From NCBI GenBank assembly GCA_964488355.1, contig CAZAUJ010000007.1:68993-132992 (forward strand): a stretch of 64,000 bases of DNA, read 5' to 3'. The notes beneath the pieces are model-generated. The model searched no databases. It saw only the letters and a list, made by a program, of their open reading frames with translations, and was not told the origin of the DNA. Made by a program: the position numbers and the translations under genes. The number at the start of each line of letters is the position of its first letter. Positions within the stretch are counted from its first letter, which is position 1. This stretch comes from Thermoanaerobaculum sp964488355 (GTDB taxonomy: Bacteria > Acidobacteriota > Thermoanaerobaculia > Thermoanaerobaculales > Thermoanaerobaculaceae). This document shows, piece by piece, positions 1-7,067 of this stretch.

Positions 1-2
1 GT

Positions 3-671
3 TCACGGGAGGAGATTCTGCAATGGGTTTACCAGGACTCGCCCACCACCGACGGGGGGACCCGGCCGCAGACCGCCTGGTCCGCCCCCGAGGGCGACCT
101 TACCCTGCCACACTTTGCCGAGCGGGTGTGGCGGCTGGCTGAGGTGGTGGCGGTAGACTACACCCTCCCCGGCTGCCCGCCGCCAGTTTCGCTCATCGAG
201 CACGCCCTCCAGGCCATCCTCAGCGGCCAGCTTCCACCGAAAGGCGCGGTGCTGGCGCCAGATGTGGCGCTGTGCGAGTCCTGTCCGCGGAAGGATTCCA
301 AGCCCGACAAGCTGCTCTTGTCCCAGCTGGTGCGGCCCCACCAGGTGGAAATCGATCCGGAAAAGTGCTTGCTGGCCCAGGGGCTGCTTTGCTTGGGCCC
401 GGCAACCCGCGCCGGCTGCAACGCCGCCTGCGTGGCCGGCAACATGCCCTGCACCGGATGCCTGGGTCCCACCAGCCGGGTGGCGGACCAGGGCGCCAAG
501 GCGCTCGCCGGACTGGCCTCCCTGCTGGATGCCAACGACGAAACCCAGACAGCCCAGCTCTTGCAGGGGCTGCCGGACCCCGCCGGTACCCTTTACCGCT
601 ACAGCGTGGCGGCCTCGCTGCTCCAAGAGGCTCGCCGGGAGGTGAGTCGTGAGCCGCACGGTGGTCATTGA
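3..671 (+). CDS. [NiFe]-hydrogenase small subunit, group 3 type (5'-truncated by window edge)
   Basis: The frame is already open at the window edge, so the N-terminus is missing. The visible part has the cysteine layout of the small electron-transfer subunit of cytoplasmic group-3 hydrogenases: LPGCPPP, CESCPR, then CLLAQGLLCLGPATRAGC and a PCTGCLGP segment, which would hold the [4Fe-4S] clusters passing electrons from the NiFe site. No Tat signal is expected in this group. The last 23 bases overlap the large-subunit gene, so the pair is translationally coupled. The exact subgroup (3c MvhG-like or 3d HoxY-like) cannot be decided without the upstream genes, which would show whether a diaphorase or heterodisulfide-reductase module is present. 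Confidence 0.85.
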   Translation, partial: SREEILQWVYQDSPTTDGGTRPQTAWSAPEGDLTLPHFAERVWRLAEVVAVDYTLPGCPPPVSLIEHALQAILSGQLPPKGAVLAPDVALCESCPRKDSKPDKLLLSQLVRPHQVEIDPEKCLLAQGLLCLGPATRAGCNAACVAGNMPCTGCLGPTSRVADQGAKALAGLASLLDANDETQTAQLLQGLPDPAGTLYRYSVAASLLQEARREVSREPHGGH

Positions 672-2115
672 CCCCATCACCCGACTGGAGGGCCACGGCA
701 AGGTGGCCATCTTTTTGGACGAGGAGGGCAACGTCCAACGCGCCTATTTTCAGGTGCCCGAGCTGCGCGGCTTCGAGGCTTTCGCCGTGGGGCGCCCGGC
801 GGAGGATATGCCGCAGATCACCTCCCGCATTTGCGGTGTTTGCCCCACCGCCCACCACCTGGCCTCCACTAAGGCCTTGGACGCCCTTTACCAGGTGGAA
901 CCTCCGCCGGCAGCCAAGAAAATCCGCGAGCTGGTGTACAGCACCTTTTTCGTGGAGGACCACGCCCTGCACTTTTTCTTTCTCGGGGGTCCCGACTTCG
1001 TCGTGGGACCGCAGGCGCCCAAGGCCGAACGCAACATCCTGGGCGTTTTGGGGAAAGTGGGCCTGGAGGTGGGTCAAAGGGTTATTGCCCTTCGGCGCGA
1101 AATGCGCGAGCTGATTACCCGAGTGGCGGGCAAGGTCATCCACCCCGTTTTCGGCTTGCCCGGAGGCGTGGCCAAGCCGTTGAGCCACGAGGACGCCCAA
1201 GCCTTCCAGCAGGGGGCCACACGGGCGGTGGACTTGGCCAAGTTTTCCCTCCAGGTTTTTGCCGATCTGGTGCTGGCCAACTCCGCCTATGTGGAGTGGA
1301 TCACTTCCGAAACATACGCTCACCGCACCCATTACATGGGCCTGGTGGACGAGGCGGGGCGGGTGAATTTTTACGACGGCCAGCTGCGGGTGGTGGATCC
1401 GGCGGGCCAGGAGGTGTGCCGCTTCCCCGCGTCCGAATACGGGCGGCACATCGGAGAGCACGTGGAGCCCTGGAGCTATATCAAGTTTTGCTACCTGCGG
1501 GACGTGGGCTGGAAGGGCTTCGCCGACGGACCGGAATCCGGTGTTTATGCCGTTGCTCCCTTGGCACGGCTCAACGCGGCCACCGGCATGGCCACACCCG
1601 CAGCGCAGGAGGAATACGAGCGCTTTTACGCCACCCTCGGGGGCAAGCCGGTGCATTTCACCTTGGCCAACCACTGGGCACGGCTCATCGAACTGCTTTA
1701 CGCCGCCGAGCGCATGGCCGAGTTGGCTTTCGACCCGGAAATTCTCGACCGCAAGGTGCGGGTCTTCCCCACCGCCGTGCCTCAGGAGGGGGTTGGGGTG
1801 GTGGAAGCCCCCCGAGGAACACTTATTCACCATTACCGGACGGACGAGCGCGGGTTGATTACCGCCGCCAACCTGATCGTGGCCACGCAAAACAACGCCG
1901 CGCGCATCGCCATGTCGGTGGACAAGGCGGCCCGCTCCCTGATCAAGAAAGGCCAGGTGGACGATGGACTGTTGAACATGGTGGAAATGGCCTTCCGTGC
2001 CTACGATCCTTGCCACGGCTGCGCCACCCATGCCTTGCCCGGCAACATGCCCCTCAAGCTGCAGATCTTTAACGCCCAGGGAAGGCTCGTGCGGGAGCTT
2101 CGACGGGATGGTTAG
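649..2115 (+). CDS. [NiFe]-hydrogenase large (catalytic) subunit, group 3
   Basis: This 488-residue protein holds the NiFe active site that splits or forms H2. The two metal-binding pairs are intact: RICGVC near residue 60 and DPCHGCATH at about 453-461. The family is matured by cleavage after the final His of the second motif, which here would remove a 27-residue C-terminal tail starting ALPGNMP. The N-terminal TRLEGHGKV motif is also typical. Length and sequence resemble HoxH/MvhA rather than sulfhydrogenase alpha subunits (about 430 residues). It starts at GTG inside the small-subunit gene, and its stop overlaps the ATG of the protease gene by 8 bases. Function is firmly recognised; the physiological electron partner (NAD, ferredoxin or heterodisulfide reductase) is not visible here. 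Confidence 0.93.
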   Translation: MSRTVVIDPITRLEGHGKVAIFLDEEGNVQRAYFQVPELRGFEAFAVGRPAEDMPQITSRICGVCPTAHHLASTKALDALYQVEPPPAAKKIRELVYSTFFVEDHALHFFFLGGPDFVVGPQAPKAERNILGVLGKVGLEVGQRVIALRREMRELITRVAGKVIHPVFGLPGGVAKPLSHEDAQAFQQGATRAVDLAKFSLQVFADLVLANSAYVEWITSETYAHRTHYMGLVDEAGRVNFYDGQLRVVDPAGQEVCRFPASEYGRHIGEHVEPWSYIKFCYLRDVGWKGFADGPESGVYAVAPLARLNAATGMATPAAQEEYERFYATLGGKPVHFTLANHWARLIELLYAAERMAELAFDPEILDRKVRVFPTAVPQEGVGVVEAPRGTLIHHYRTDERGLITAANLIVATQNNAARIAMSVDKAARSLIKKGQVDDGLLNMVEMAFRAYDPCHGCATHALPGNMPLKLQIFNAQGRLVRELRRDG

Positions 2116-2575
2116 CAGGAAAGTGCTGGTGCTGGCGCTGGGTAACGAGCTGCTCGCCGATGACGGGGTAGGCCCAGCGGTGGCGCAGCTTTTGCAGGGC
2201 CGCCTGCCCCCTTTCGTTGAGCTGCGGCGTTGCCGGGCTGCCGGCCTGGACCTCTTGCAAGAGCTTGTGGGCTTTGAAGCCGCAGTGGTGATTGACGCGG
2301 TGCAGACGGGACAACAGCCGGTGGGGTGCTGGCGCTGGTTGCGCTGGGAAGAGCTCTCGCCGGTGGTGGCTCCCTCCCCCCATTGGGCCGGCTTACCCGA
2401 GGTGCGCGCGGTGGCCCAGGCCGTGGGCCTGCCTTTCCCGGCGCAGGTGGCGGTGCTGGCGGTGGAGGCCGAGGACCTCACCACTTTAGGCAAGCCGCTT
2501 TCGCCGGCCGTGGCCGCCTCCCTGCCACAGGTGGCGGAAGCAGTTTTGGACGCCTGCTCTCGGTTGGCGGGGTAA
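2108..2575 (+). CDS. hydrogenase maturation protease (peptidase M52, HyaD/HybD/HoxW family)
   Basis: A 155-residue endopeptidase that removes the C-terminal tail of the large subunit after nickel insertion. The family motif GNELLADDGVGP lies at residues 12-23, with the first acidic metal ligand at E14, followed by a DAVQ segment and a C-terminal EDLTTLGKPLSPAV stretch that is characteristic of the family. The ATG at 2108 is chosen because it overlaps the end of the large-subunit gene by 8 bases and gives the normal family length; an earlier in-frame start would add residues lying inside the large subunit. As the immediate neighbour of the hydrogenase genes its substrate is almost certainly that large subunit. 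Confidence 0.92.
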   Translation: MVSRKVLVLALGNELLADDGVGPAVAQLLQGRLPPFVELRRCRAAGLDLLQELVGFEAAVVIDAVQTGQQPVGCWRWLRWEELSPVVAPSPHWAGLPEVRAVAQAVGLPFPAQVAVLAVEAEDLTTLGKPLSPAVAASLPQVAEAVLDACSRLAG

Positions 2576-2619
2576 AACCTGCTGGCCCGCCTCCTTTGGT
2601 GCTGGACTGGCTCTTCCGC

Positions 2620-2625
2620 TAGACT
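2620..2625 (+). promoter_or_regulatory. -10 element (TAGACT) of a probable leaderless promoter
   Basis: TAGACT ends exactly 6 nt before the GTG of the methyltransferase gene. A start 7 nt downstream of the -10 element would place +1 on the start codon itself. A weak TTGGTG lies at 2596-2601 with 18-nt spacing. No Shine-Dalgarno sequence is visible. The same geometry recurs at six other genes in the window. Confidence 0.55.
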
Positions 2626-2631
2626 GGCGGG

Positions 2632-3369
2632 GTGAGCGCCAGCTTGCCGCCCCATCCCGATTTGCCCCGCTACTACCGGCCAGGCGAGAAGCCGCGCTTT
2701 GTGCGCCAGATCTTTGACGCTTCCGCCCCGGACTACGAGCGGGTGGAAAGGCTCATGAGCCTGGGAAGCGGCGAGTGGTATCGCCGGCGGGCCCTGCGGC
2801 GGCATGGCCTACCCTGCGGTCGGAGCGGCCTTGACGTGGCGGTGGGTACGGGGCTCTTGGCGCGCCAGGCGGCCCGGTTGGCGCCTTCCGATCAGCTTTT
2901 GGTGTGCCTGGACCCCTCCCTGGGCATGTTGGCGCAGGCTCGGCGCCGCGCCCCTTTTGCTTTCGTGGCGGCGTTGGGGGAGCAGACACCCTTTCGGGAC
3001 GCCAGCTTCCACTGGCTTTCCATGGGCTACGCGTTACGCCACCTTCCTGATTTGGTGGTCACCTTCCGCGAGTTTTTTCGCGTGCTGGTCCCGGGCGGCA
3101 AACTTCTCATTCTGGAAATCACCCCCCCGCCGCGGGGGCTGGGGCGCGCGCTGTTGCGGGCGTACATTCGCACCCTCACCGCCACCGCCGCTCACGTGCT
3201 CACCCGACATCGCAGCACCGCGGAGCTTTGGCGCTACTTCTGGGACACCATGGAAACCTGTGTGCCTCCAGCCGCCGTGCTCGAGGCTCTATCTGAAGCT
3301 GGCTTTGTCCAGGTGGACCGCGTTGTGGAGTTGGGCATTTTTTCCGAGTACACCGCCGTCAAGCCTTGA
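2632..3369 (+). CDS. UbiE/COQ5-like SAM-dependent methyltransferase
   Basis: A 245-residue class I methyltransferase. The SAM-binding glycine loop LDVAVGTGLLA is at about residues 67-77, an acidic residue follows at the end of strand 2 (VCLDPSLGMLAQA), and a SMGYALRHLPDL segment and VLVPGGKLLILEI strand match the UbiE family, which methylates the quinol ring in menaquinone or ubiquinone synthesis. The N-terminal FVRQIFDASAPDYERVERLMS also matches UbiE, where it reads like FDxxAxxYDxxNxxxS. Other quinone genes are not nearby, so a related small-molecule substrate is possible. The GTG start is supported by the -10 element 6 nt upstream. The 3' end overlaps the convergent YihY gene by 11 bases. 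Confidence 0.75.
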   Translation: MSASLPPHPDLPRYYRPGEKPRFVRQIFDASAPDYERVERLMSLGSGEWYRRRALRRHGLPCGRSGLDVAVGTGLLARQAARLAPSDQLLVCLDPSLGMLAQARRRAPFAFVAALGEQTPFRDASFHWLSMGYALRHLPDLVVTFREFFRVLVPGGKLLILEITPPPRGLGRALLRAYIRTLTATAAHVLTRHRSTAELWRYFWDTMETCVPPAAVLEALSEAGFVQVDRVVELGIFSEYTAVKP

Positions 3370-4123
3370 CAGGTTCAGCAGCGAGCAGCAAAGCCACCTC
3401 GCCGCCAAGCAAAACCGCCAGCCAAAAGAGCATGAGCGAGAGCAAGAGCAGCAACAGCAAACTCAAGGGACCGTAAACCACGTTGAGCTGGGGTACCCAG
3501 CTGGCGTAAAGCTTCACCAGGGCGGAAACCAGATAGCTGGCGCTTTCCCCCACCACTGCGCCGGCAGCTGCCGCTCGCCAGGGTACGGACCTGGGTGGCA
3601 AAACTCGGTACACCAGCGTGAGCAAAACCAGACCCGCCAGCCCAGTGGCTGCCAGGCGCACCGGCCGCAAGAGCAGCGGGGATGCAGGCCAGGCCAAGGT
3701 GGCTTCCAGACCCACCAGAGCCAGGAGCAACAGGGGGCCTACCAGGAGGAAACCGGCCAAGCTGGCCAGGCGCAGCAAACGGCGACGCCGCCGTGGGCCA
3801 GCCATGGCCACAAAGGCCTGTTCAATTTGTGCGAGGGCCGACAGCGCCGCGGCAAAGGCGAGGACCACCGCTGCGGCACCCAGGGCGGCGGTGCGTCGGG
3901 CAAAGGCAGCCAGGGACTCCTGCACCTGCTGGGGCGAGTAGGGAAGCAGCTCCGCCAGCGTCTGGATTACGCGGGTGGCCTCTTCCGGGTTGATGCGCGT
4001 GGCCACCGCGAAGGCCACCGTGGCCATGGGCACCAGAGCCAGCAAGGTGGTGTAGGCCAGCGCGCCCGCGTAAAGCGTGAGGTGGTCGCGAGCAGCTTTT
4101 CGCCCCAGGGTGCGCAGAAACAC
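3359..4123 (-). CDS. YihY/BrkB-family integral membrane protein
   Basis: The 254-residue product has an N-terminal segment LYAGALAYTTLLALVPM, typical of the YihY/BrkB family, followed by several long hydrophobic helices and the late motif SASYLVSALVKLYAS with WVPQLNVVYGPLSLLLLLL. These fit a six-helix inner-membrane protein. The family was once mis-assigned as RNase BN; its transport or structural role is still unclear. It lies directly downstream of the metallo-beta-lactamase RNase gene, 23 bases after its stop, and is probably cotranscribed with it. The start is the only in-frame GTG close to the upstream stop; the ribosome-binding site is weak, so the true N-terminus may differ slightly. 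Confidence 0.75.
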   Translation of the reverse strand: MFLRTLGRKAARDHLTLYAGALAYTTLLALVPMATVAFAVATRINPEEATRVIQTLAELLPYSPQQVQESLAAFARRTAALGAAAVVLAFAAALSALAQIEQAFVAMAGPRRRRRLLRLASLAGFLLVGPLLLLALVGLEATLAWPASPLLLRPVRLAATGLAGLVLLTLVYRVLPPRSVPWRAAAAGAVVGESASYLVSALVKLYASWVPQLNVVYGPLSLLLLLLLSLMLFWLAVLLGGEVALLLAAEPVKA

Positions 4124-4146
4124 GCCGGCGCGGGAACCCCACGCCC

Positions 4147-5535
4147 TCAGAGCGCCACCTCCTCCCCAAAGGAGGGTACGGAAGTCGCCCAGCCCAGCTG
4201 GTGCTGAATGCTTGTGGCAAGGGCGGCGGAGGCTTCCGGCTCACCGTGAGTGACAAAAGTCATCTCCGGCACCCGCTCCGCCTGCTTGAGCCAAACCAAA
4301 AGCTCTTCCCGGTCGGCGTGGGCGGAGAGGCAGCTGATGTGGGCAATGGCCGCCCGCACCGGCACCTGCTCACCGAAGATTTTTATTTCCGTTGCCCCTT
4401 CCAGGAGCTTGCGTCCGCGAGTGCCGGCGGCTTGGTAGCCGACGAAAAGCACGGTGTTGGCGGGGTCGGGCAGCCGATGACGCAAATGGTGAAGGATGCG
4501 TCCGCCGTTGGCCATTCCCGAAGCGGAAATGATGATGGCTGGCCCCGGTAGCGCGTTGAGCTTTTTGGATTCTTCCACCGAGGTGGTGGCGGCAAAGCGT
4601 TGGGGCAGAAAGGCGTCTTCCTCCTGGGCCACCACCCGCGTTTCCGCATCGTGTTCGGAAAAAGCCTGCCGCACCATGGTCAGCGCCTGGCGCGCCATGG
4701 GCGAATCCAGGTAAATGGGAAGCGGTTCCACCTCCCCATCGTCCTCCAGCTCGCGCAGGTAGTAGAGCACCTCCTGGGCGCGGCCAACGGCAAAGGCGGG
4801 GATGAGCAGTACCCCGCCCCGGCGAACCGTGTCCTCAATGACCTCCTGCAGTTTCTCCCGGGGGTCGCCGTTTTCGTGCACCCTGTTGCCGTAGGTGGAC
4901 TCCACCACCAGGTAATCCGACCCGGGGCAGGGTTCGGGCGGCTGGAGGATGGGCACGCCGTAGCGCCCCACATCGCCGGAAAAAAACAGGCTGCGGTGCT
5001 GGCCGTGGCGGGCTTTGAATTCCAGCTGCACTGCCGCCGCGCCCAAGATGTGGCCCTGCCGGTAAAAGGTGAGCCGGCAGCCGGGGTGGAGCTCCAGCGG
5101 TTGGTGAAAGGGCACCGGCCGCAAAAGCCGCAAGGCTTCGGCGGCGTCGTGCCGGTCGAAAAGGGGCAGCGCCGGTGAGTGCTTGCTGGAGCCCACCTTG
5201 TTGGCAAAGCGGGCCTCTTCCTCCTGCAGGTGGGCGGCGTCCGGCAGCAACACGGACAAAAGCCGCGCCGTGGGTGGGGTGGCAAAGACCGGGCCGCGGA
5301 AACCTTCCCGCACCAGGCGGGGAAGAAAGCCGGTGTGGTCGATGTGGGCGTGGGTGAGGATTACCGCTTCCAGGCTGGCGGCGGGCACGGGAAAGGTCTG
5401 CCAGTTGCGCAGGCGCAGCTCCTTCTCCCCTTGGAAAAGCCCTGCGTCCACCAGCAGGCGCTGTCCGTGGACCTGTACCAGGTAACGCGAGCCGGTTACC
5501 GTGCCTGTTGCGCCGAGAAAGGTGAGTGTCGCCAT
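4147..5535 (-). CDS. beta-CASP metallo-beta-lactamase RNase-like protein (CPSF73/Ysh1-like, with RNA-specificity domain)
   Basis: The 462-residue product starts with a metallo-beta-lactamase fold carrying the zinc motif HAHIDHTG at about residues 61-68, further metal ligands in SGDVGRYGVPI, and STYGNR, a known feature of this group. A beta-CASP domain follows (YLDSPMARQALTMV and ISASGMANGGRILHHLRHRL), and the C-terminus has the RMMBL-type block IAHISCLSAHADREELLVWL. This order is typical of bacterial and archaeal RNA-processing nucleases related to CPSF73. The likely role is RNA maturation or decay in the cytoplasm. The ATG is fixed by a TAGACT -10 element 6 nt upstream, so the transcript is probably leaderless. 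YihY follows 23 bases downstream. Confidence 0.85.
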   Translation of the reverse strand: MATLTFLGATGTVTGSRYLVQVHGQRLLVDAGLFQGEKELRLRNWQTFPVPAASLEAVILTHAHIDHTGFLPRLVREGFRGPVFATPPTARLLSVLLPDAAHLQEEEARFANKVGSSKHSPALPLFDRHDAAEALRLLRPVPFHQPLELHPGCRLTFYRQGHILGAAAVQLEFKARHGQHRSLFFSGDVGRYGVPILQPPEPCPGSDYLVVESTYGNRVHENGDPREKLQEVIEDTVRRGGVLLIPAFAVGRAQEVLYYLRELEDDGEVEPLPIYLDSPMARQALTMVRQAFSEHDAETRVVAQEEDAFLPQRFAATTSVEESKKLNALPGPAIIISASGMANGGRILHHLRHRLPDPANTVLFVGYQAAGTRGRKLLEGATEIKIFGEQVPVRAAIAHISCLSAHADREELLVWLKQAERVPEMTFVTHGEPEASAALATSIQHQLGWATSVPSFGEEVAL

Positions 5536-5541
5536 GGCCGC

Positions 5542-5547
5542 AGTCTA
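5542..5547 (-). promoter_or_regulatory. -10 element (TAGACT) of a probable leaderless promoter
   Basis: On the minus strand TAGACT is followed by exactly 6 nt (GCGGCC) and the ATG of the beta-CASP gene. No Shine-Dalgarno sequence fits between them. The element lies divergent to the CsoR-type regulator promoter. Confidence 0.6.
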
Positions 5548-5579
5548 CCCCAGCTGCCCCTTGGGAAAGGACGGACCTG

Positions 5580-5608
5580 TTGCCTTATCCCCCGGTAGGG
5601 GTTGGTGT
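5580..5608 (+). promoter_or_regulatory. Putative CsoR/CstR-type operator within the promoter of the regulator gene
   Basis: The sequence ATCCCCC-GGTA-GGGGTTG (5587-5604) is a G/C-tract inverted repeat of the kind bound by CsoR/CstR-family repressors (CCCC-spacer-GGGG). It sits between a possible -35 TTGCCT (5580-5585) and a weak -10 TGGTGT (5603-5608), 17 nt apart, which is where a repressor would block transcription. It lies 26 bases upstream of the CsoR-family gene, so autoregulation is the simplest reading. Confidence 0.5.
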
Positions 5609-5629
5609 GCACGGAGGGGGTGAACGGTA

Positions 5630-6160
5630 ATGGCAACCATGAGGGCGGGAAAAGGCAGCACCTTTTACCTTCGAAAGGACCACCAGGCGGCGCTTGTGCA
5701 CCGCTTGGCACGCGTGGCCGGTCACCTGCAGGCGATACGGCGGATGGTTGAGGAGCGGCGCTGCGTGGATGAGATTCTGCTGCAAGTGGCGGCAGTGCAA
5801 GGTGGTTTGCGCGCCTTTGCCACCCAGCTGGTGGAGCAGGAGCTCAACGAGTGCGTGGCCAGCTGTATGGACGGCTCCTTGGAGCAGCGCCTCCAGCGGT
5901 TGGTCAGGTACGCCGCCAACGCGTTGCAGCACCTCTGCCCGCAGGAACAGCCCCTGGTCACCGTAGGGGAGACCCAAGCCGTAGCTGCGTGCATCCAGCA
6001 ACCGCCACCACATTCGCGCCAGCAGCCCTTGAGACCGACCCGGGGGTGGTTCAGTGCGAAGGCGAAAGCACCTAGGGCCACGTCTTCTAGCGCCAGAGTG
6101 TGCAAGACCATCGGGTACCACCCGGGTGGCACGCGGCAGTCGGCATGGAGAAAGAGGTAG
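5630..6160 (+). CDS. CsoR/FrmR/CstR-family (DUF156) transcriptional repressor with aberrant C-terminal extension
   Basis: Residues 16-80 match the all-helical DUF156 repressors: KDHQAALVHRLARVAGHLQAIRRM, then CVDEILLQVAAVQGGL and a QLVEQELNECV segment. The two conserved cysteines are present (C45, C75), but the histidine between them in copper-sensing CsoR is replaced by glutamate (E71), and there is one extra residue after CVD. A Cys-x-Cys set without His is more like the persulfide sensor CstR. From about residue 88 the frame runs on antisense to a decayed glycosyltransferase, so the last 80 or so residues are probably not native; the family normally stops near residue 100. The start has a good ribosome-binding site (GGAGGGGG, 9 nt spacing). 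Confidence 0.72.
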   Translation: MATMRAGKGSTFYLRKDHQAALVHRLARVAGHLQAIRRMVEERRCVDEILLQVAAVQGGLRAFATQLVEQELNECVASCMDGSLEQRLQRLVRYAANALQHLCPQEQPLVTVGETQAVAACIQQPPPHSRQQPLRPTRGWFSAKAKAPRATSSSARVCKTIGYHPGGTRQSAWRKR

Positions 6161-6446
6161 GCACGGGCACGCACGGCGTTGACCGCCCTGGCCAGCTGGT
6201 GACCCCGCCCCGCAGGTCCGACGAGCACCTTCACCCAGGGAAACTGATGGCGCACCAGCTCCAGCGTCCCGTCGGTGGAGCCGCCGTCACAACGACCAGC
6301 TCGGTGGCCGGCGGTTGTCCGACCGAGTGCAAGCAGGCAGTGATGTGGTTCTTCTCGTCGAGGGTTGGCACGATAACGGCGAGGAGCGGTGGGTGCTCAG
6401 CGGTTGGTGGAGACGCAAGGGTGGGTTGCGGACGCGCGTGCCTCAT
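5886..6446 (-). pseudogene. Decayed family-2 glycosyltransferase (TIGR04283-like), two frameshifts and missing 3' end
   Basis: Three minus-strand pieces in different frames line up as one protein. Piece 1 starts at 6446 and contains AVIVPTLDEKNHITACLHS. At about 6290 the frame breaks inside the VVVDGGSTDG motif (one base short) and continues as GGSTDGTLELVRHQFPW through YLFLHADCRVPPGW. At about 6035-6050 it breaks again and continues as RLLDARSYGLGLPYGDQGLF to GGVPDQPL. Intact relatives continue for some 60 residues more (PLMEDVELSRRLRR-like), but here the sequence merges into the antisense of the CsoR-type gene, so the 3' end is lost. The pieces show what a nucleotide-sugar transferase would need (DGGSTDG, LHAD), but no functional enzyme can be made unless both breaks are sequencing errors. 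Confidence 0.75.
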
Positions 6447-6452
6447 GGCATA

Positions 6453-6458
6453 AGGATA
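6453..6458 (-). promoter_or_regulatory. -10 element (TATCCT) 6 nt before the glycosyltransferase remnant
   Basis: On the minus strand TATCCT is followed by TATGCC and then the ATG of the decayed gene, giving the same leaderless spacing as elsewhere in the window. It suggests the remnant may still be transcribed. Confidence 0.45.
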
Positions 6459-6504
6459 CCGGCCGCTGGTGGGTGCCGGGCTGGTGGCGGCCATGGTCCG
6501 GATG

Positions 6505-6533
6505 TTGCCCCAGGAGCGAAAATCTCGTAAAAT
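6505..6533 (+). promoter_or_regulatory. Promoter TTGCCC-N17-TAAAAT for the coiled-coil membrane protein genes
   Basis: A -35-like TTGCCC (6505-6510) and a -10 TAAAAT (6528-6533) are separated by 17 nt. The predicted start is near 6540, leaving a leader of about 18 nt that carries a Shine-Dalgarno GGGAGG before the ATG at 6558. This is a conventional promoter with leader, unlike the leaderless ones. Confidence 0.6.
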
Positions 6534-6557
6534 AAAAACAGCTGCAGGGAGGTGGCT

Positions 6558-7064
6558 ATGAGCGACGAGGCAAAGGGTAAGGTGGCCAGGAAGATTCAGG
6601 AAAGGCTGGGGGAGGCCGGCGAGGCGGTGCAGGAGGGGTTTGAAGCGGCCAAGGAATCGGTAAGCCAGGCGGAGGAGTTGCTGGAGAAGGCCAAGGAAGT
6701 CCTGGGTGAGGGCTACGGGACGCTCAAGACCCGCTCCGCCGAGGGGTACGCCAAGGCTAAAGAGTACCTGGCGGAAGCACGCGCGGCGCTGGAGGTGGCG
6801 CGGGAGCGCGCTGGCCAACTTTACGGTCGCTCGCGCGAGGCGGCGGAAGAGGCGTACCAAAAGGCCAAAGAGAAGTACGACAAGCTGGTGGCCGAGGTGA
6901 AGAAGGGCTACGCCAAGGTCAAAGCCAAGGTGCAAGAAATTGACGTGAAGGAAGTGCGAGATGATATGGTGGATTACATCCGCCGTAACCCGGGCAAATC
7001 GGTGCTGATTGCCTTGGCTGTGGGTTTTGTGGTGGGGTACCTGGTGCGCAAGCGGGAGCCGTAA
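6558..7064 (+). CDS. Charged coiled-coil protein with C-terminal membrane anchor (DUF883/ElaB-like)
   Basis: The 168-residue product is almost entirely helical and rich in Glu, Lys and Ala, with heptad-like runs (SQAEELLEKAKEVLGEGY, EEAYQKAKEKYDKLVAEV) reminiscent of LEA-type or apolipoprotein-like repeats. The C-terminus has DYIRRNPGKSVLIALAVGFVVGYLVRKREP: an arginine-rich stretch, then one glycine-zipper transmembrane helix, the layout of DUF883 (ElaB/YqjD) proteins, some of which bind ribosomes at the inner membrane in stationary phase. The ATG at 6558 is preferred to one two codons earlier because of the GGGAGG ribosome-binding site. The next gene begins 3 bases after its stop and also encodes a protein with a short membrane anchor, so the two probably work together. 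The function is not known. Confidence 0.7.
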   Translation: MSDEAKGKVARKIQERLGEAGEAVQEGFEAAKESVSQAEELLEKAKEVLGEGYGTLKTRSAEGYAKAKEYLAEARAALEVARERAGQLYGRSREAAEEAYQKAKEKYDKLVAEVKKGYAKVKAKVQEIDVKEVRDDMVDYIRRNPGKSVLIALAVGFVVGYLVRKREP

Positions 7065-7067
7065 GGC

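Noticed and set aside
220..2805. Very long minus-strand open frame (861 codons) opposite the hydrogenase genes
   Set aside because: It is the high-GC antisense shadow of the well-recognised hydrogenase genes, with no family motif and no start signal of its own.
6040..6160. C-terminal part of the regulator frame as a real domain
   Set aside because: Its sequence is the antisense of conserved glycosyltransferase codons, so the apparent coding is better explained by the remnant on the other strand.
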